A stretch of 64,000 nucleotides of DNA from Luteitalea sp. TBR-22 (GCF_016865485.1 NZ_AP024452.1:6098501-6162500), one strand, 5' to 3'. Numbered from the stretch's first letter, positions 49,377 through 58,433 are shown. The notes: a model not told the origin generated them from the letters alone. Numbers and translations are program-made.

Positions 49377-51185
49377 ATGAAGCGCCTCGCCGGTCTCCTC
49401 CTCGTCCTCCTCATCGTCTGCGCCGGCCTGTGGCTGCTGCGCGACGGCACCCGTGGGGGTGGGAGCACCGGGACCCCCACAGAGTTTGTGGCCACCCTGC
49501 GGGCCGAGCCGCGCAGCCTCGTCCGCCTCGCCGCCAACGACCGCGCCACCCTGGTCGCCAACCAGCTGCTCCACGACGTGCTCGTGCGCGTCAACCACGT
49601 GACGCAGTCGCTCGAGCCGGCGCTCGCCGCCTCGTGGGTCACCCTCGACGAGGGCCGCCGCTTCCGCGTCACCCTCCGCCCCGAGGCCCGCTTCTCCGAC
49701 GGCACCCCGGTGACCGCCGACGACGTGGCGTTCTCGCTGGAGGTGGTCTTCGACCCGAAGCTCGGGAGCCCGCTGGCCGACACCTTCACCCTGCAGGGCC
49801 AGCCGCTCACCGCCCGCGTCGTCGACCCGCGCACCGTGGACCTCGCCTGGCCCGCCCCCTACGGCCCCGGAATGCGGCCGCTGCACGCGCTGCCGATCGT
49901 GCCCCGCGCCCGGTACGCCACCGCGCTGGCCAACGGCACCTTCGCCGACAAGTGGGCCCCCTCGGCCGACCCCGCCGGCATGGTCGGCGCCGGCCCGTTC
50001 GTGCTCGAGCGCCACGAGCCCGGCGTCGCGCTGCACCTGGCGCGCAACCCGCACTACTGGCGCACCGGCGACGATGGCGCGCCGCGCCCGCGGGTGGACC
50101 GGATCCGCCTCGACGTCGTGCCGTCGCAGGACGCCGAGATGCTGCGCCTGCGCAGCGGCCAGGCCGACGTGATCACCGCCGAACTGCGCCCCGACGACCT
50201 GCCCGAGGCCCGCGCCCTCGCCGCGCAGGGCCAGCTGCAGCTCTTCGACCTCGGCCCGTCGCTCGAGGCGGACATGCTGTGGTTCAACTTGCGGGGGCCG
50301 GGAATCGGGAATCGGGAATCGGGAATCGGGCAGGGCACGCCGAGCGCCGGGGAGGGCACGCCGGGCGCCGGGAGCCGCGCACAGGGCACCGGAACCCAGC
50401 CGGGGGGAGACGCGCCGCCTGAACGACGCGGGTGGTTGAAGAAGCGGGAACTGCGCGAGGCGATCTCGATGGCCGTCGATCGCACCGCCTTCATCAACGC
50501 GGTGTATCGCGGCGCCGGCGTGCAGGTGGCCAGCATGATCACGCCGGGCAACCACGCGTGGGCCGCCGCCGACATCGCGCCGCGCCCGTACTCGCCGACG
50601 ATGGCCGGCGAGCTGCTCGATCGGATCGGCGTGCGCGACCGCAACGGCGACGGCGTGCGTGAGGACGTGTTCGACGAGCCGGCGCGGTTCACGCTGCTCG
50701 TGCAGCAGGGCCACACCATCCGCCAGCGCGCCGCCGCGGTGCTGCAGGAGGCACTGGCGAAGATCGGCCTGCAGGTGGAGATCGTCAGCCTCGACCCGAA
50801 GGGCCTGCAGCAGCGGATGCTGGAAGGCCGCTACGAGGCGATGTACCACGCGCTGCCCGGCACCGACACCGACCCTTCGGGGCTGATGGAGTTCTGGCTG
50901 TCGTCGGGGCGCATGCACCTGTGGAACCCGGGGCAACCCGCGGCGCAGACCAAGTGGGAGGACGAGCTCGACATCCTCGTGACGCGCCAGCTCGCCACCA
51001 CCGACCAGGCCGAGCGCCAGCGCCTGATGGTGCAGGCCCAGAAGCTGCTCGACGCGGAGTTGCCGGTGGTCGTGTTCGCGGTGCCGCGGGTGACCATCGC
51101 CACCAGCGGCCGGCTGACGCACGTCGCGCCGGGGCTGCTCGCGCCGCAGGTGCTCTGGAACGCCGCCGAGATCGGCGTCCGCTGA
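49377..51185 (+). CDS. ABC transporter peptide-binding protein (SBP family 5) with repeat-derived insert
   Basis: This 602-residue protein has an N-terminal hydrophobic anchor (L-L-L-V-L-L-I-V-C-A-G-L) and the family 5 pattern for oligopeptide and nickel-binding proteins: L-E-P-A-L-A-A-S-W, A-R-F-S-D-G-T-P-V-T-A-D-D-V-A-F-S, and R-E-A-I-S-M-A-V-D-R. Between about residues 306 and 352 is a Gly/Arg/Ser-rich stretch encoded by tandem repeats of the intergenic type (50301-50400); it lies between two conserved blocks, in a likely surface loop. AAGGAG lies about 13 bases before ATG 49377. It heads a run with two permeases. Confidence 0.88.
   Translation: MKRLAGLLLVLLIVCAGLWLLRDGTRGGGSTGTPTEFVATLRAEPRSLVRLAANDRATLVANQLLHDVLVRVNHVTQSLEPALAASWVTLDEGRRFRVTLRPEARFSDGTPVTADDVAFSLEVVFDPKLGSPLADTFTLQGQPLTARVVDPRTVDLAWPAPYGPGMRPLHALPIVPRARYATALANGTFADKWAPSADPAGMVGAGPFVLERHEPGVALHLARNPHYWRTGDDGAPRPRVDRIRLDVVPSQDAEMLRLRSGQADVITAELRPDDLPEARALAAQGQLQLFDLGPSLEADMLWFNLRGPGIGNRESGIGQGTPSAGEGTPGAGSRAQGTGTQPGGDAPPERRGWLKKRELREAISMAVDRTAFINAVYRGAGVQVASMITPGNHAWAAADIAPRPYSPTMAGELLDRIGVRDRNGDGVREDVFDEPARFTLLVQQGHTIRQRAAAVLQEALAKIGLQVEIVSLDPKGLQQRMLEGRYEAMYHALPGTDTDPSGLMEFWLSSGRMHLWNPGQPAAQTKWEDELDILVTRQLATTDQAERQRLMVQAQKLLDAELPVVVFAVPRVTIATSGRLTHVAPGLLAPQVLWNAAEIGVR
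50301..50400. repeat. Tandem repeats within the ABC binding protein gene
   Basis: Four GGGAATC units followed by degenerate GGGCACGCCG- and GGGCACCGG-type units. They match the intergenic families at 36500 and 30871 and are read in frame. Confidence 0.85.
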
Positions 51186-51190
51186 CCGCC

Positions 51191-52066
51191 ATGCGACGCG
51201 CGCTCGCGGGCCGTCTCGCCTTCGCGATCGCGCTGGTGCTGGTGGCCTTCATCGGCGTGTACCTGCTGACGGGCCTGGCGCCCGGCGATCCGCTCGACGA
51301 TGGGACGAGGTCGCCGGCGTCGGTCGCCGCGGAGCGCGTGCGGCTCGGCATGGACCGGCCGCTCGTCGCGCGGCTCACCCAGCGCGTCGCCCGGCTCGCC
51401 ACGCTCGACCTCGGCACCTCGTTGCGCTACGGCCAGCCGGTGCTCCCCCTCCTGGTGGACCGCACCGCCCGGACGTTGCGCGCCGGCGCCGCCGCGCTGC
51501 TGCTGGCGCTCGCCCTCGGCATTCCGGCGGGCGTCGCGGCGAGCCGGTCGTCGTCGCGCCTCGTGCGCCGATCGATCGACGTCGCCTCGATCGTCCTCCT
51601 CTCGCTGCCGGCGCTGGTCATCGCGCTCGGGCTCGCCGTGGTCGCCAGCGGGCTGGGGCTGTCGTCGTACGCGGTGATGGTCACCGCGCTGGCGCTGCCG
51701 GCGTGGGCGGTGGTGGCCCGCGCGCAGGCGCGGGCGCTCGACGAGGTGGCCGGGGCGACGTGCCTGGCCGCGGCGCGGGCGCGCGGCGTGCCGGCCGCAG
51801 CGATCACGTGGCGCCACGCCTGGCCGCTGTCACTGCCGGCGGTGCTCGGGCTGCTCGGCGTGGTCGCGGGACAGGTGCTGAGCGGGGCCCTGGCGATCGA
51901 GCTGGTCACGGCGCGCAGTGGGCTCGGCCTGCTGACGTTCGAGGCGCTGACCTCGCGCGACATCGACCTGGCGGCAGGCTGCGCCGGGACGGCGGCGCTG
52001 ATCGTCGGCGCGTGCACGCTGGCCGCCGACGCGGTGCTGGCGTGGGTGGATCCGCGGCAGACATAG
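51191..52066 (+). CDS. ABC transporter permease, DppB-like
   Basis: This 291-residue inner membrane protein has about five to six helices and the DppB/OppB pattern: an N-terminal helix, the periplasmic R-L-G-M-D-R-P-L, D-L-G-T-S-L-R-Y-G-Q-P-V, then the permease core with the coupling region A-A-A-R-A-R-G-V-P-A-A-A-I. The usual E-A-A-x-x-x-G loop is recognisable but altered. ATG 51191 follows the binding protein by 5 bases, so coupling is likely. It would form the pore with the second permease. Confidence 0.87.
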   Translation: MRRALAGRLAFAIALVLVAFIGVYLLTGLAPGDPLDDGTRSPASVAAERVRLGMDRPLVARLTQRVARLATLDLGTSLRYGQPVLPLLVDRTARTLRAGAAALLLALALGIPAGVAASRSSSRLVRRSIDVASIVLLSLPALVIALGLAVVASGLGLSSYAVMVTALALPAWAVVARAQARALDEVAGATCLAAARARGVPAAAITWRHAWPLSLPAVLGLLGVVAGQVLSGALAIELVTARSGLGLLTFEALTSRDIDLAAGCAGTAALIVGACTLAADAVLAWVDPRQT

Positions 52067-52078
52067 GCGCGGGGGCAG

Positions 52079-52108
52079 GCTCAGGGGCGAGGCTCAGGGC
52101 TCAGGGCT
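52079..52108. repeat. Tandem GGCTCAG repeats between the permease genes
   Basis: Three or four GGCTCAG-like units, the same family as at 33452 and 34096. Confidence 0.8.
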
Positions 52109-52165
52109 CAGAAAGCACGATGAGGGCCTGCGGTTCACGGCCGACGGCTTACGGAAGGGCGGACT

Positions 52166-53101
52166 GTGACAGGGACGGGCGGGTCGCCAACGGCGCGGGT
52201 GTGGGGAGCCAGCCTCCTTGCGCTCGTGGTGTGCCTCGCGATCGCGTCGCCCTGGCTGGCGACGGGGGGTGTGGCGACGCAACATCCGGACTTCGCGCTG
52301 GCGGCGCCCTCGCTGTCGCGGCGCGCGCTGGTGGAACGGCTGCCGCCGACCTACCGCACCCTCGACGCCCCGCTGCCGCTCGCCTGGTTCTCGGGCTCGA
52401 TCGTCCGCAGCGCCGATCCCGCCGAGCCGCTGCTGCCGCTCGGCAGCGACTCGCTCGGCCGCGACCAGTGGACGCGCCTGATCTTCGGCGCGCGGCTGTC
52501 GCTCGGCCTGACCGCGTGCGGGCTGGTCGGCGCGATCGCGATTGGCGGGCTGGTCGGCCTGGTCGCCGGGCAACGCGGCGGCTGGCTCGACACGGCGGCG
52601 ATGCGCGTGGCCGACCTTTGCATCGCCTGGCCCGCGCTGTACGTGGTGCTGGTGCTGCGCGCCGCGCTGCCGCTGTCGCTGCCGTTCTCGACCCTCTTCG
52701 CCATGATGGCGCTCGTGCTCGCCCTGGCGGGCTGGCCCATCGTGGCCCGGGCGGTCCGGGCGGTGACCGCCAGCGAGCGGGCCCGCGAGTCGGTGCTGGC
52801 CGCCGAGGCGGCCGGTGCGAGCCGGGCCTGGATCGCCCGCCGGCACCTGCTCCCCGCCGTCGTCCCCGTCATCGTCACGCAAGCGCTCCTGCTCGGCCCG
52901 GCCTTCATCCTCGCCGAGGCGACGCTCTCCTTCGTGGGCCTCGGGTTCGCGGAGACACAACCCTCGTGGGGCATGATGCTGCGCGAGGCGACGCAGCCCT
53001 TCACGCTGCGCCATGCGCCGTGGCTGATGGCTCCTGCCGCCGCGATTGCCCTCGTGTCGCTGGCCGCCCACCTGCTGGCGTTGTCGACGCGGCGCGACTG
53101 A
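52166..53101 (+). CDS. ABC transporter permease, DppC-like
   Basis: This 311-residue inner membrane protein has an N-terminal helix, a periplasmic segment with P-L-G-S-D-S-L-G-R-D-Q-W-T-R-L, and a membrane core with the coupling loop A-A-E-A-A-G-A-S-R-A-W-I. The end of the core reads L-S-F-V-G-L-G-F, as in DppC/OppC. GTG 52166 has GGAAGGGCGG just upstream. No ATPase gene (DppD/DppF type) is present before or after, so the importer must borrow an ATPase encoded elsewhere. Confidence 0.88.
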   Translation: MTGTGGSPTARVWGASLLALVVCLAIASPWLATGGVATQHPDFALAAPSLSRRALVERLPPTYRTLDAPLPLAWFSGSIVRSADPAEPLLPLGSDSLGRDQWTRLIFGARLSLGLTACGLVGAIAIGGLVGLVAGQRGGWLDTAAMRVADLCIAWPALYVVLVLRAALPLSLPFSTLFAMMALVLALAGWPIVARAVRAVTASERARESVLAAEAAGASRAWIARRHLLPAVVPVIVTQALLLGPAFILAEATLSFVGLGFAETQPSWGMMLREATQPFTLRHAPWLMAPAAAIALVSLAAHLLALSTRRD

Positions 53102-53111
53102 CGAGCGTGAT

Positions 53112-53207
53112 CGCGCCTTCGGCCCTGGGCCTTCGTCCTTCGGCCTTGGGCCTTCGACCTTCCCTGAGCCTTGAGCCCTGAGCCGTGCGCCCTGAGTCCT
53201 GAGCCTA
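53112..53207. repeat. Tandem GGCCTTCG- and CTGAGCC-type repeats
   Basis: Several GGCCTTCG/GGCCTTGG units are followed by CCTGAGCC/TTGAGCC units. This fills most of the gap before the DHDPS-family gene. Confidence 0.8.
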
Positions 53208-53211
53208 GAAT
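53206..53211 (+). promoter_or_regulatory. TANNNT -10 box of the DHDPS-family gene
   Basis: TAGAAT, exactly 6 bases before ATG 53218, with no ribosome binding site. Confidence 0.55.
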
Positions 53212-53217
53212 GTCGCC

Positions 53218-54153
53218 ATGCTTCGCGGCGTCTACCCGCCCCTGCCCACGCCGTTCACCGACGACGACCTCGACGAGGGACTGCTCCGCGACACGGTCGC
53301 GGCGCTCATGCGCTCGCGGCTGGCAGGACTGCTCGTGCTCGGCACCAACGGCGAGTCCTTCCTGATCGAGCCCGCCGAAGCCGACCGCGTCGTCCGCGTC
53401 ACCCGCGACGCGATGCCGGAGGGACGCCGCCTGCTCGCGGGCACGGGCTGTGACTCCACCCGCGCGACGCTCGAGGCCTGCCGGCGCGCCGCCGACAACG
53501 GCGCCGACTACGCGCTGGTGCGGCCGCCGACCAGCTACACGCGCTTCATGACGCAGGACGTGCTGACGGCGCACTACGAGCACATCGCCGACGAGAGCCC
53601 GATCCCGGTGCTGCTCTACAACCAGCCGCAGGTCTTCGGCGCGGAGCTCGCCGCCCCCACCGTGGCCCTGCTGGCGCGCCACGAGAACGTCGCGGGCCTC
53701 AAGGACTCGAGCGGCAACGTCGCGCACGTCAACGACGTGCTCGCACGCGTGCCCGACGGCTTCAGCGTGCTCACCGGCGTGGCCGGCATCATGTACGCCG
53801 CGCTCCTCTCGGGCACCAGCGGATCGATCGTGGCGCTCGCCAACGTCGTGCCCAACCTGTGCGTGGAGCTGTACGACTCGGTGATGAAGGGCGAGCTCCA
53901 CAGGGCGCTGGCGCTGCAACGCGCCGTCGCGCCGCTGGCCAGGGCGGTGACCATCACCCACGGCGTGGCGGGCCTGAAGGCGGCGATGACCATCGCCGGC
54001 TACCCCTCGTCGACGCCACGGCTGCCGCTGCAGCCCGCGACGCCGAAGGTCGAAGAGGAACTGCTCGGCCTGCTCCGTCACCTCGAGGCCTTCACGGGCT
54101 GGACGCTCGTCGGCCGCGACGGGCAGCCGGACGGGCCCGCGGAGGCCCAGTGA
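53218..54153 (+). CDS. Dihydrodipicolinate synthase/N-acetylneuraminate lyase family protein
   Basis: This 311-residue TIM-barrel protein has G-T-N-G-E-S-F near residue 42, the catalytic Tyr in V-L-L-Y-N-Q-P and the Schiff-base Lys in G-L-K-D-S-S-G-N. The family performs aldol reactions with pyruvate or cleaves 2-keto acids. True DapA usually has G-T-T-G-E-S-x-T-L, so the altered motif suggests another 2-keto-acid aldolase. ATG 53218 is supported by TAGAAT 6 bases upstream. Its stop overlaps the start of the next gene (TGATG). Confidence 0.88.
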   Translation: MLRGVYPPLPTPFTDDDLDEGLLRDTVAALMRSRLAGLLVLGTNGESFLIEPAEADRVVRVTRDAMPEGRRLLAGTGCDSTRATLEACRRAADNGADYALVRPPTSYTRFMTQDVLTAHYEHIADESPIPVLLYNQPQVFGAELAAPTVALLARHENVAGLKDSSGNVAHVNDVLARVPDGFSVLTGVAGIMYAALLSGTSGSIVALANVVPNLCVELYDSVMKGELHRALALQRAVAPLARAVTITHGVAGLKAAMTIAGYPSSTPRLPLQPATPKVEEELLGLLRHLEAFTGWTLVGRDGQPDGPAEAQ

Positions 54154-55142
54154 TGCACCGCCGCACCGTCCTCGCCGGCCTGATCGCCACCCTCGCCTGC
54201 GCCGCCCCCCTCGCCGCGCAGTCCCCGGGGCCGGCGGCTGAGAGTCGGGCGGCCGACTCCCGACTCCCGCCTCCCGCCTCCCGTGTCCTGAAAGTCCTCA
54301 CCTTCAACATCCACCACGCCGAGGGCGAGGACGGCACGCTCGACGTCGCGCGCGTCGCGCAGGTGATCCGCGACGCCGGCGCCGACATCGTAGGTTTACA
54401 GGAAGTGGATCGCGGCGCGGAGCGCACGGGCCGGCGCGACCTGCTGAAGGAGATCGCCGATCTCGCGGGCCTGCGCTTCGCGTTCGGCAAGAACCTCGAC
54501 CTGCAGGGCGGCGACTACGGCAACGCGCTGCTCACCCGCTTCCCCATCGTGTCGGAGGGCAACCGCGCGCTGCCGGTGATCGGCGGCGGCGAGCCGCGGG
54601 GCGTGCTGCAGGTGGTGCTCGACGTCGAGGGCACGCAGGTGCTGGTGCTGACGACGCACCTCGACCACCGGCGTCCGGACCCGCAGCGGGTGGCGAGCGC
54701 CGAGGCCATGCTGGAGATGCTGCAGGCCTGGGGCGACCGGCCCGCAATCGCGCTGGGCGACTTCAACGACGTGCCGGGAAGCGAGACGTATCGGATCCTC
54801 ACGAGCGGGCAGCGGGCACCGGGCACCGGGCACGGGGAACCGGGCGCCGGGAACCGGGCACCGGGCACCGGGCACGGGGAGCCGGGCGCCGGGAACCGGG
54901 CACCGGGCACCGGACAACGGGCATCGGACAGCGGGCACCGGGAAGGCAGCGCCGGGCGTGGCGGTCTCGTCGATGTCTGGGCCGCGGTGGGCAAGGGCGA
55001 CGGGTTCACGATTCCCGTCGAGGCGCCCAGCAAGCGGATCGACTGGATCCTGGTGCGCGGATTCGAACCGGTCGCGGCGGAGGTGCCGAGGACCGAGGCC
55101 TCGGATCACCTCCCGGTCGCCGCAACGCTGCGGTTCCGCTGA
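54153..55142 (+). CDS. Exported endonuclease/exonuclease/phosphatase family protein with repeat-derived insert
   Basis: This 329-residue protein has a signal peptide (T-V-L-A-G-L-I-A-T-L-A-C, cleaved near L-A-A-Q) and the EEP fold: L-T-F-N-I-H-H near residue 50, I-V-G-L-Q-E-V-D, T-T-H-L-D-H, G-D-F-N-D-V-P-G-S and S-D-H-L-P-V at the end, all catalytic or metal-binding. The family cleaves phosphodiesters of nucleic acids or phospho-headgroups. About 50 residues (219-268) rich in Gly, Pro and Thr come from tandem repeats and sit between conserved motifs. Overlap with the upstream aldolase by TGATG suggests coupling. Confidence 0.87.
   Translation: MHRRTVLAGLIATLACAAPLAAQSPGPAAESRAADSRLPPPASRVLKVLTFNIHHAEGEDGTLDVARVAQVIRDAGADIVGLQEVDRGAERTGRRDLLKEIADLAGLRFAFGKNLDLQGGDYGNALLTRFPIVSEGNRALPVIGGGEPRGVLQVVLDVEGTQVLVLTTHLDHRRPDPQRVASAEAMLEMLQAWGDRPAIALGDFNDVPGSETYRILTSGQRAPGTGHGEPGAGNRAPGTGHGEPGAGNRAPGTGQRASDSGHREGSAGRGGLVDVWAAVGKGDGFTIPVEAPSKRIDWILVRGFEPVAAEVPRTEASDHLPVAATLRFR
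54809..54957. repeat. Tandem repeats inside the EEP gene
   Basis: Degenerate GGGCACCGG and GGGAACCGG units, including two near-identical 39-bp blocks. They match the intergenic family at 30871 and 39476 and are read in frame. Confidence 0.85.
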
Positions 55143-55154
55143 CCGCCGAGCGCC

Positions 55155-56861
55155 CTACCTGGTGGTCACGCCCGCCTGCCGCTCCGGGAGCCGCTGCAGC
55201 CCGACGAGCGTCCAGCCGGCGCCGTTCCGCCGGAAGTGCACGAGCACCGGCCGTTCCCAGCTCGGGTGGTTCGGGTGCCGGGCGCTCAGCTCGAGCTCGA
55301 TGAAGCTGCCGGGCGCGGTCGGAAGGCCGGCCGGCGCCTGCATCCGCGGCTCGGTGCTGGTGGTCTGGCCGATGGGGGTCGTGGCACCCGTGGCGTTGTC
55401 GAAGCGCGCCCACGTGGCGGTGTACGACGTGGGGGCCGGCGCGAACCGGTACTGGACCGCGGCGTTGCCGAACGAGAGCTCGCCGTTGGCACCGAGCACC
55501 GGGTCGACGATCGGGTTGATCTTCGGAAGGTAGGCCCTGCCGATCTTGTCGCGTCGGAGGATGAGGGTGTCGGCGAGGTACTTCTCCTGTGCGGGGTCAC
55601 CGATCTCGCCGGTGGCGACGACCGCGCGGATCAGGTCGTCGGAGAAGGCCATCACGCGGCGCGCCGCCCAGAACGCGTCGTCATCGCGCATCTCGATGTA
55701 GGCAAGGGTCGGCGCACGCGGCTTCCAGGTCTCGGGGGCGAAGCTCGCGCCTTCGAAGCGGCCGACGGCCGGGTGGTCGGGGTAGTCGGCCGTCTGCCAC
55801 GGGCTCAACCCGAAGCCGAACGTCAGCAGCCGCCGCTTGGTGGAACTGCCCTGGTAGATGTACTCCCAGCCTTCGTTCCAGTCGTGCGGTCCCTGCGCGC
55901 CGACGCCGAACGTCGATCCGACGTCCTGCAGGTAGTGCCTGACGACGGAACGGCCCTGGTGCGGCACGACGGTGTCGAGCGTGTTGCCCGCCTTCATGTC
56001 GGTGAGGTTGGTCCACGCGCCGAACACGCGCAGGGCGCGCAGCTCGCGCCGGTGCTCGTGGGGCACCACGTCGTTGGGGTCGTCCGGACGCGTGCCCTGA
56101 TAGCGGAACCCGCCGATCACGCGGCCCGGGAGCATGCGGCCGGCCGCGGCGCGAAGCGGGCGCCCGGCTTCGCGGGGCACCTGCTCGAGCAGCTCGCGCA
56201 CGTCGTCGCGGGTGATCGGGGTGCGCTCACCGGAGGGCCGTCGCTTGGTGGCGGCCGGGTCGATCGTCGTCTTGTCCTGGTCGAACTCGGTGACGAAGTA
56301 CTCGACCTGGTTGTAGCCGAGTGCCCAGAAGATCTTGGTCGAGATCACGACGGCAGCCGTCGCGCCGCGGGGGTTGGCCTTGGCATCGAAGGACACGAAC
56401 CACGTCTCGCCGTTGGCGTCGCGCGCCGTGAAGCCCGGTGCGGCACCGGCGCTCTTCTCCCGCGTGAGCACCCACTTGTCTGACGCCGGCGCCGGGCCCG
56501 TCACCGGGCCGCGCTGCAGTTCCGCGGCGGTGATGGGCCGGGCCCCGATGCGATTGGTGAACCAGCTGGAATCGGGCACCTCGTCGACGGTGTTGATGTT
56601 GCCGGCCCGCGTGTTGGTCGGCGCCTTGCCGGCGGTGACGAACAGCTGGTAGGCGAGGTCGTAGAACAGGTCGATGTCCCATTCGGCGGCCGACGAGGCG
56701 TCGGCGACCTCGGGCTCACGCTGGAGCGGGTCGTCCGAGTAGAAGCGGGGCGAGGCCGTGCGCGGCGAGTGGCCGGCGGCCGCGAGCACCGCGGCGACGA
56801 CCACTGCGGCGGCTGCAGCACGGCGCAGCGACGGGGGGGAGCACTGGCGGAGCGTGAACAT
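55155..56861 (-). CDS. Exported protein with kinase-like motifs, unknown function
   Basis: This 568-residue protein has a signal peptide or anchor (A-A-A-A-A-V-V-V-A-A-V-L-A-A). No known family is recognised by eye. Motifs in the middle recall protein kinases: G-E-T-W-F-V-S-F-D-A-K (possible strand with Lys), H-R-R-E-L-R-A-L-R-V-F-G-A-W-T-N-L-T-D-M-K then A-G-N (a D-x-K-x-x-N catalytic-loop pattern), and H-Y-L-Q-D-V-G-S-T-F-G (like D-x-G). The order and spacing fit, but the rest has no clear match. The next gene on the strand, 9 bases upstream, encodes a BamA-like barrel, so the pair may act at the outer membrane. Confidence 0.6.
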   Translation of the reverse strand: MFTLRQCSPPSLRRAAAAAVVVAAVLAAAGHSPRTASPRFYSDDPLQREPEVADASSAAEWDIDLFYDLAYQLFVTAGKAPTNTRAGNINTVDEVPDSSWFTNRIGARPITAAELQRGPVTGPAPASDKWVLTREKSAGAAPGFTARDANGETWFVSFDAKANPRGATAAVVISTKIFWALGYNQVEYFVTEFDQDKTTIDPAATKRRPSGERTPITRDDVRELLEQVPREAGRPLRAAAGRMLPGRVIGGFRYQGTRPDDPNDVVPHEHRRELRALRVFGAWTNLTDMKAGNTLDTVVPHQGRSVVRHYLQDVGSTFGVGAQGPHDWNEGWEYIYQGSSTKRRLLTFGFGLSPWQTADYPDHPAVGRFEGASFAPETWKPRAPTLAYIEMRDDDAFWAARRVMAFSDDLIRAVVATGEIGDPAQEKYLADTLILRRDKIGRAYLPKINPIVDPVLGANGELSFGNAAVQYRFAPAPTSYTATWARFDNATGATTPIGQTTSTEPRMQAPAGLPTAPGSFIELELSARHPNHPSWERPVLVHFRRNGAGWTLVGLQRLPERQAGVTTR

Positions 56862-56870
56862 GGCGATTCC

Positions 56871-58142
56871 TCAGAACGACGCGCTCGCGCCGAAAACCAG
56901 GTTGAATCCCTCGCTCCCCCTGGCCAGCTCGATGCGGAGCGGCGTGGAGAACGGGCCGTGGAGGCGGAACCCGATGCCGACGTCGGAGTGCAGGTCGTTC
57001 AGGTCCAGGTCGGCCTTCCTGGCCGCGACCTTGCCGGCATCGAAGAAGATGGCCGCGTCGATGAAGCTGTTGACCAGCACGCGCCACTCCGCCTGCATGA
57101 GCAGGCTGTGCCGGTCGCGGAAGCGCAGGTTCTGGTAGCCGCGCAGCGTCGAGCCGCTGCCGAGCCCAGGCAGCAGGAAGAACGGCACCTGCTCGTCGCC
57201 CTCCCGCATGGTGGTCTGGACCCGACCGCGCAACGAGAGGACCCACGCGTCGCGAAGGATCGGGATGTGCTGGATGGCCTCGTAGTCGACCTGGTTGAAG
57301 GTGTAGGCGTCGTCGCGATCGGCGTAGTTGTGGATCGTGACGCCGTAGAACCCGCCCCGCCGGGCGTACTCCGCGCTCGCGCGCGAGTCGAGGGCCACCG
57401 TGGCCTGCGTGTGCAGGTAGGTGATCTTGGCGCCGAGGCCATTGAGGTCGCCGTACAAGGTGTCCACCGACGGCGAACTGCCCTCGCCGGCGAACTGGTC
57501 CCACTGCGAGATCTCCGCGCCGGCCGAGGTCACCAGCACGCCCCGCGTCGGGCGCACTTCGAGCAGCGCCGCGCCGTACGGCTGCCTGAAGCCGTAGTTG
57601 CTGAGCCCCTCCTGCGCGCTGTCGTTGCCGACGCCGAAGAAGTTCACCTGCGGCGCCTCGCGCCAGCCGCCGAGCACCGACAGGCGGCCACGCCGGCCGA
57701 ACAGCCGCGGCGCGACGAACTCGCTCTCGATCCGCTTGTAGTTGCTGAAGGTGTAGCTGCCGCGCACGTCGATCGTCTCGTAGCTGCCGACGTGCGACAG
57801 GTACCCGGCGCCAACGGTGAAGCCGCCGCCCGGATAGGCGCTGGTGAACCACGGGTGCCAGTTCATGTTGCCCGTGAGGAACTGCTCCTCCAGCTTCTTG
57901 ACCCAGACCTCGGCCTTGTTCGGCGCATACGGCTTGAGGTCGCCGGCCTTGGCCTTCTGCTGCGCCTCGATGGTGCCGGCGCGGGTCTCCCCTTCGCCTG
58001 ACGCCCCGTCCTGGGCCGCGGCGGGCGCCGTGCCGGCAGCCACGACCGCGAGCGCGAGGAGGCCGCCCAGGATGGCGCGGGCGCGCGGACGCCCTGGCAA
58101 GGGGCGCGGCCCGACGGGCTGCGCGATGACGGGATGAACCAT
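56871..58142 (-). CDS. BamA/surface-antigen-like outer membrane protein, third copy
   Basis: This 423-residue protein has a signal peptide (I-L-G-G-L-L-A-L-A-V-V-A-A-G-T, ending A-A-A-Q), a charged linker, then a barrel with strands such as G-S-T-L-R-G-Y-Q-N-L-R-F, A-I-F-F-D-A-G-K-V and D-V-G-I-G-F-R-L. It ends with F. The L-R-G-Y and F-D-A-G-K-V blocks are characteristic of the Omp85/surface antigen C-terminal domain; no POTRA domain is seen. ATG 58142 has AGGAG 8 bases upstream. It is co-directional with the kinase-like gene (9-base gap) and distinct in sequence from the two copies at 11-14 kb. Confidence 0.83.
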   Translation of the reverse strand: MVHPVIAQPVGPRPLPGRPRARAILGGLLALAVVAAGTAPAAAQDGASGEGETRAGTIEAQQKAKAGDLKPYAPNKAEVWVKKLEEQFLTGNMNWHPWFTSAYPGGGFTVGAGYLSHVGSYETIDVRGSYTFSNYKRIESEFVAPRLFGRRGRLSVLGGWREAPQVNFFGVGNDSAQEGLSNYGFRQPYGAALLEVRPTRGVLVTSAGAEISQWDQFAGEGSSPSVDTLYGDLNGLGAKITYLHTQATVALDSRASAEYARRGGFYGVTIHNYADRDDAYTFNQVDYEAIQHIPILRDAWVLSLRGRVQTTMREGDEQVPFFLLPGLGSGSTLRGYQNLRFRDRHSLLMQAEWRVLVNSFIDAAIFFDAGKVAARKADLDLNDLHSDVGIGFRLHGPFSTPLRIELARGSEGFNLVFGASASF

Positions 58143-58433
58143 GTGCATGTCTCCTGACCGGTCCTGACAGTCGGCGCCGTCGCGCAGCGCCTGGCGCTCG
58201 CGCTCTTCGACCACCATGGAACTGTCATGCCAGTCCTGTCGTCTGCGGGGCCCGGATGGATAGGGCGATGAGAACTCGAGGAACTCCACTCGGACGGGCT
58301 TCACTCCGACATATCGTACGATGCCTGCTCAGGTTGGTGGGGGCGCCCTGACGGCACGTGGTCAGGCGTGAGGCCGGAGGCCAACCGCGCCGGCCAGGAT
58401 CGACGTCCCGAAACGGAAAGGAAGGCTGAAGCC

